Source: Dokdonella_A ginsengisoli
GTDB lineage: Bacteria > Pseudomonadota > Gammaproteobacteria > Xanthomonadales > Rhodanobacteraceae
Reading direction: 5' to 3'
Length of the DNA: 64,000 nt
Assembly (NCBI RefSeq): GCF_042652785.1
Contig: NZ_JBHSHD010000001.1
Coordinates: forward strand, 9,604-73,603
The notes beneath the pieces are model-generated. The model ran no database searches, was not told the origin of the DNA, and saw nothing but the letters and a program-made list of their open reading frames with translations. Shown here piece by piece: positions 61,622 to 64,000 of this stretch (position 1 is its first letter; each line of letters opens with the position of its first letter). The position numbers and the translations under genes are program-made.

Positions 61622-62995
61622 ATGGATCCTCCCCGCACTCTCTGGCAGCGCCTGCAACGCCGGTTCACGCGCGCGCAAGCGCAGGCACCCTCGGCGGATT
61701 CGCCTCGCGGCGAAGCGCATCACGCGCAGGCTGCGGCGAGCCTGCGCGCCCTGCTCGACGATGCGCAGATTCCCGCCGCCGTGCGCGGCGGACTCGCCGC
61801 CGACTTCGCGCGGCTCGAGGCGATGCTCGGCAAGCTCGAGCGCGGCGAGCTGCACATCGCCGTGTTCGGTCGCGTCAGCGTCGGCAAGTCGGCGCTGGCC
61901 AACGCGCTGCTCGGCGAGGACGCGTTCACCGTCGGCGTCCTGCACGGCACCACGCGCGAGGCCGGCCAGCGCCTGTGGCGCGAGGTCGCCGGCGGCGGCG
62001 TGCACCTGATCGACACGCCCGGCATCGACGAACTCGACGGCGAAGCGCGCGAACGCCTTGCCTTCGAGGTGGCCGGCGTCAGCGATCTGGTCGTGTTCGT
62101 CGTCGACGGCGACATGACCCAGCGCGAACGCGACGCGTTGCAGCTGCTCGCACGCACCGAACGGCCGCTGCTGCTCGCGCTGAACAAGTCGGACCGCTAC
62201 GGCGAGGACGAACGCGAACGCCTGCTCGAACGCCTGCGCGAGCATGCGCAGGGCCTGGTGCGCGCCGAAGACGTGGTGGCGATCAGCGCGCAGCCGGCGC
62301 CGCTCAAGCGCATCCGCGTCGACGCCGACGGCAGCGAGCGCGCCGAGCTGGCCGAGCGCGCGCCGGAACTCGAACCGCTGCGCGCGCGACTGGCCGTCAT
62401 CGTCGAGCGCGAAGGCAAGACGCTGGCCGCGCTCAATGCAAGCCTGTTCGCCGGCCGCGTGTCGGACCAGGTCGGCGCGCGCATCGCCGAGGCGCGCCGC
62501 GATCTCGCCGCGAAGGTGATCCGCCAGTACTGCCTGGCCAAGGCGGTCGCGGTCGCGCTCAATCCGATCCCCGTCGCCGACCTGCTCGCCGCCGGCGCGC
62601 TCGACGCGGCGCTGGTCATGCACCTCGGGCGCGTCTACGGCCTGCCGCTGACCAAGAGCGAGGCCGGCACGCTGATCGCGGTGATCAGCGCGCAGCTCGC
62701 CGCGCTGATGGGCGCGATCTGGGGCGTGCACCTGGTCGCTTCGGCGCTGAAGGGCGTCAGCGCGGGGCTGTCGACGGTGGTCACCGCCGGCGCGCAGGGC
62801 GCGCTGGCCTGGTACGCGACGGAACTGGTCGGTCGCGCGGCGGAGAAATACCTCGTCGCCGGCAAGTCCTGGGGCGAACAGGGACCCAAGCGCGTCGTCG
62901 CCGGCATCGTCGAGGATCTCGACCGCGATTCGATCCTGCGCGAGGCGCGCACGGAAATCCTCAAGCGCCTGCGCGGCACGCCCGGGCGAGCCTGA
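61622..62995 (+). CDS. Era-like GTPase with DUF697-like C-terminal region
   Basis: 457 residues from the ATG at 61622. Helical N-terminus (about 1-70), then a G domain: G1 GRVSVGKSALANALLG, switch Thr in HGTTREAG, G3 DTPGIDEL, G4 NKSD. The C-terminal part (about 290-440) has KVIRQYCLAKAVAVALNPIPVADLLAAGALDAALVMHLGRVYG and GWGxxGP-like KSWGEQGPKRVVAGIVEDLDR, the DUF697/YcjF pattern with hydrophobic helices that may insert in the membrane. Similar in plan to the GTPase at 55420 but without the N-terminal membrane helices. Function unknown. Confidence 0.87.
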   Translation: MDPPRTLWQRLQRRFTRAQAQAPSADSPRGEAHHAQAAASLRALLDDAQIPAAVRGGLAADFARLEAMLGKLERGELHIAVFGRVSVGKSALANALLGEDAFTVGVLHGTTREAGQRLWREVAGGGVHLIDTPGIDELDGEARERLAFEVAGVSDLVVFVVDGDMTQRERDALQLLARTERPLLLALNKSDRYGEDERERLLERLREHAQGLVRAEDVVAISAQPAPLKRIRVDADGSERAELAERAPELEPLRARLAVIVEREGKTLAALNASLFAGRVSDQVGARIAEARRDLAAKVIRQYCLAKAVAVALNPIPVADLLAAGALDAALVMHLGRVYGLPLTKSEAGTLIAVISAQLAALMGAIWGVHLVASALKGVSAGLSTVVTAGAQGALAWYATELVGRAAEKYLVAGKSWGEQGPKRVVAGIVEDLDRDSILREARTEILKRLRGTPGRA

Positions 62996-63154
62996 GCCGC
63001 TGCCTGTCCCCCTGCCGACGCGGATCGCGGATCCGGCCGGGCCGCGGCCGGAAACGCCGGCGCGGATTCACGTCTTCCTAAGGCGACGGCGAGCACAGTC
63101 CCCTCCGCCGCGCGGCATCGTGCCGCGCGCTTCTTCCGAACGGAGGTCATCGCC

Positions 63155-63577
63155 ATGAAGTCGAAGATCGTTCTCGCGCTCGCCGTGGGCGGCTGCGTCG
63201 GCCTGTGCGGCGTCGCGGCCGCGCAGGGGCTGGACGCACTCAAGGGCGCCGCCGGCGGCGCGGATCTGTCCTCGGTCGCCTCGGGCAGTGCCGGCAACGC
63301 CGCCGGCGTCATCGAATACTGCGTGAAGAACAACTATCTCGGCGGCGACGCCGCCGGCGGACTGAAGGACAAGCTGCTCGGCAAGGTCGGCGGCGACGAC
63401 GCCTCGGAAAGCGACAAGTCCGACTACGCCGACGGCGCCAAGGGCGTGCTTAAGACCGGCGACGGCAAGAGCGTCGACCTGGGCAATCTCGGCGGCGGCC
63501 AGCTCGGCGGCATGAAGGACAAGCTGACCAAGAAAGCCTGCGCCAGCGTGCTGGACCACGCCAAGTCCTTCCTCTAG
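63155..63577 (+). CDS. DUF2501 (YjjA-like) exported protein
   Basis: 140 residues with a signal peptide (KIVLALAVGGCVGLCGVAAAQ). The mature part is Gly/Ala/Asp-rich, with the DUF2501 marks GNAAGVIEYCVKNNYLGGD and LTKKACASVLDHAKSFL; the two cysteines (EYC and KAC) probably pair. Periplasmic protein of unknown role. An ACGGAGGTC ribosome site precedes the ATG. Monocistronic, with a strong hairpin downstream. Confidence 0.9.
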   Translation: MKSKIVLALAVGGCVGLCGVAAAQGLDALKGAAGGADLSSVASGSAGNAAGVIEYCVKNNYLGGDAAGGLKDKLLGKVGGDDASESDKSDYADGAKGVLKTGDGKSVDLGNLGGGQLGGMKDKLTKKACASVLDHAKSFL

Positions 63578-63610
63578 CCCTCCGCCGGCGAAGCCCGCTG
63601 CGCGATTCCT

Positions 63611-63657
63611 GCGTCTTCACTCGCCGGCCCGCGGAGCCGCCGGCGAGCCGAAGACGC
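63611..63657. terminator. Long hairpin after the DUF2501 gene
   Basis: GCGTCTTC pairs with GAAGACGC and, inside it, CTCGCCGGC pairs with GCCGGCGAG: 17 bp in all with a small internal bulge and a 10-base loop. No T-run follows, so it may be a Rho-assisted or stabilising structure rather than a true intrinsic terminator. Confidence 0.5.
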
Positions 63658-63702
63658 GTTCGCGTGGCCGCCCTTTCGCCTGAATCTTCCCGCCGAACCC
63701 GC

Positions 63703-63726
63703 CCCTAGGGCAGACCCTAGCTAGGG
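63703..63726. promoter_or_regulatory. Adjacent CTAG-centred palindromes upstream of the LysM gene
   Basis: CCCTAGGG (63703-63710) and CCCTAGCTAGGG (63715-63726) are both perfect palindromes, separated by four bases, 72-95 bases before the ATG at 63798. CCCTAGCT also occurs upstream of the muramidase gene at 4600. Such dyads suit a LuxR- or TetR-like dimer; the binding protein is unknown. Confidence 0.45.
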
Positions 63727-63797
63727 AACATTCGGATGGGAGCGGCGAGGCGGATGTGGCCCACTCGCAGACCAATCCATCCTGCGAGGCTCGACCA

Positions 63798-64000
63798 TGT
63801 CCGTCAGCGCCGTATCCGGCAACCGCGCGTTCGCCGCCCAGAGCAGCAGCAACGACTACACGATCCAGCGTGGCGACACCTTGTCCGGCATCGCCGAGCG
63901 CAACGGCGTCTCGCTGCAGAGCCTGCTCGCGGCGAATCCGCAGATCCGCAATCCGGACGTGATCTACCCGGGCCAGTCGCTGTCGATTCCCTCCGGCGGC
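63798..64000 (+). CDS. Leaderless LysM protein, N-terminal part (runs out of the window)
   Basis: Only the first 67 residues are present. They begin MSVSAVSGNRAFAAQSSSND, without a signal peptide, followed directly by a LysM module: YTIQRGDTLSGIAERNGVSLQSLLAANPQIRNPDVIYPGQSLSIP. The hydrophilic start and early LysM resemble the muramidase at 3581-4600, so this is probably a third member of the same class of putative wall-targeting effectors. The catalytic part lies beyond base 64000. A GCGAGGC stretch precedes the ATG. Confidence 0.8.

Overview
This 64 kb window is GC-rich chromosomal DNA from a gammaproteobacterium, most likely of the order Xanthomonadales (Lysobacterales) and close to Rhodanobacteraceae. 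This is inferred from gene content and order (bioA near rsmE; pilT with yggS-proC-yggT; aroK-aroB next to a WGR gene and hemE), a small XrtH-type exosortase, several copies of a xanthomonad-like intergenic palindromic repeat, and secreted proteins ending in an IFADGFE-like motif. No rRNA, tRNA, CRISPR array or intact insertion sequence was recognised.

Layout. 1-2811: the 3' end of bioA, an antisense secreted FG-GAP protein, and rsmE. 2833-6412: two tandem pairs, each a leaderless cell-wall hydrolase-like gene (YkuD-like; LysM plus muramidase) followed by an overlapping gene for an exported protein. They read as toxin/immunity modules, and a third leaderless LysM protein begins at the right edge (63798). 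6738-16306: a universal stress protein, a flavin-dependent reductase, a large secreted subtilase, a membrane-bound winged-helix/TPR regulator and a secreted alpha/beta hydrolase. 16524-24476: a lower-GC accessory island with a Sec-exported RHS protein, its NlpC/P60-like C-terminal toxin, a putative periplasmic immunity gene, further small exported or hypothetical proteins and a diverged repeat of about 130 bp. The island sits directly behind pilT.

24532-43908 is mostly backbone: pilT, a polytopic membrane protein, yggS, proC, yggT, a VOC protein, a BtuF-like protein, an epimerase, a GNAT enzyme, pdxH, a glycerate-kinase-like gene, dodecin, xrtH, aroK, aroB, a WGR gene and hemE. Within it (34361-39725) is a compact signalling cluster: OmpR-type regulator, coiled-coil protein, a membrane protein combining a Roadblock-like and an OmpA-like domain, a Rab/Ras-like small GTPase and a hybrid histidine kinase. 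This is the most unusual system in the window. It may carry a GTPase signal across the inner membrane to the cell wall.

44082-55138 is a surface/regulation block: a 1,624-residue repeat protein, an ECF-type sigma factor, a second delta-60 repeat protein and a beta-propeller hybrid histidine kinase. 55180-63577 holds a tandem 107-bp repeat, two GTPases of the DUF697-like type, a yceI-cytochrome b561-yceI operon, a small stress operon (disordered peptide, BON, CsbD, 27-residue membrane peptide) divergent from a PAS-LuxR regulator, and a DUF2501 protein. All functional statements rest on reading motifs by eye; no database search was run.
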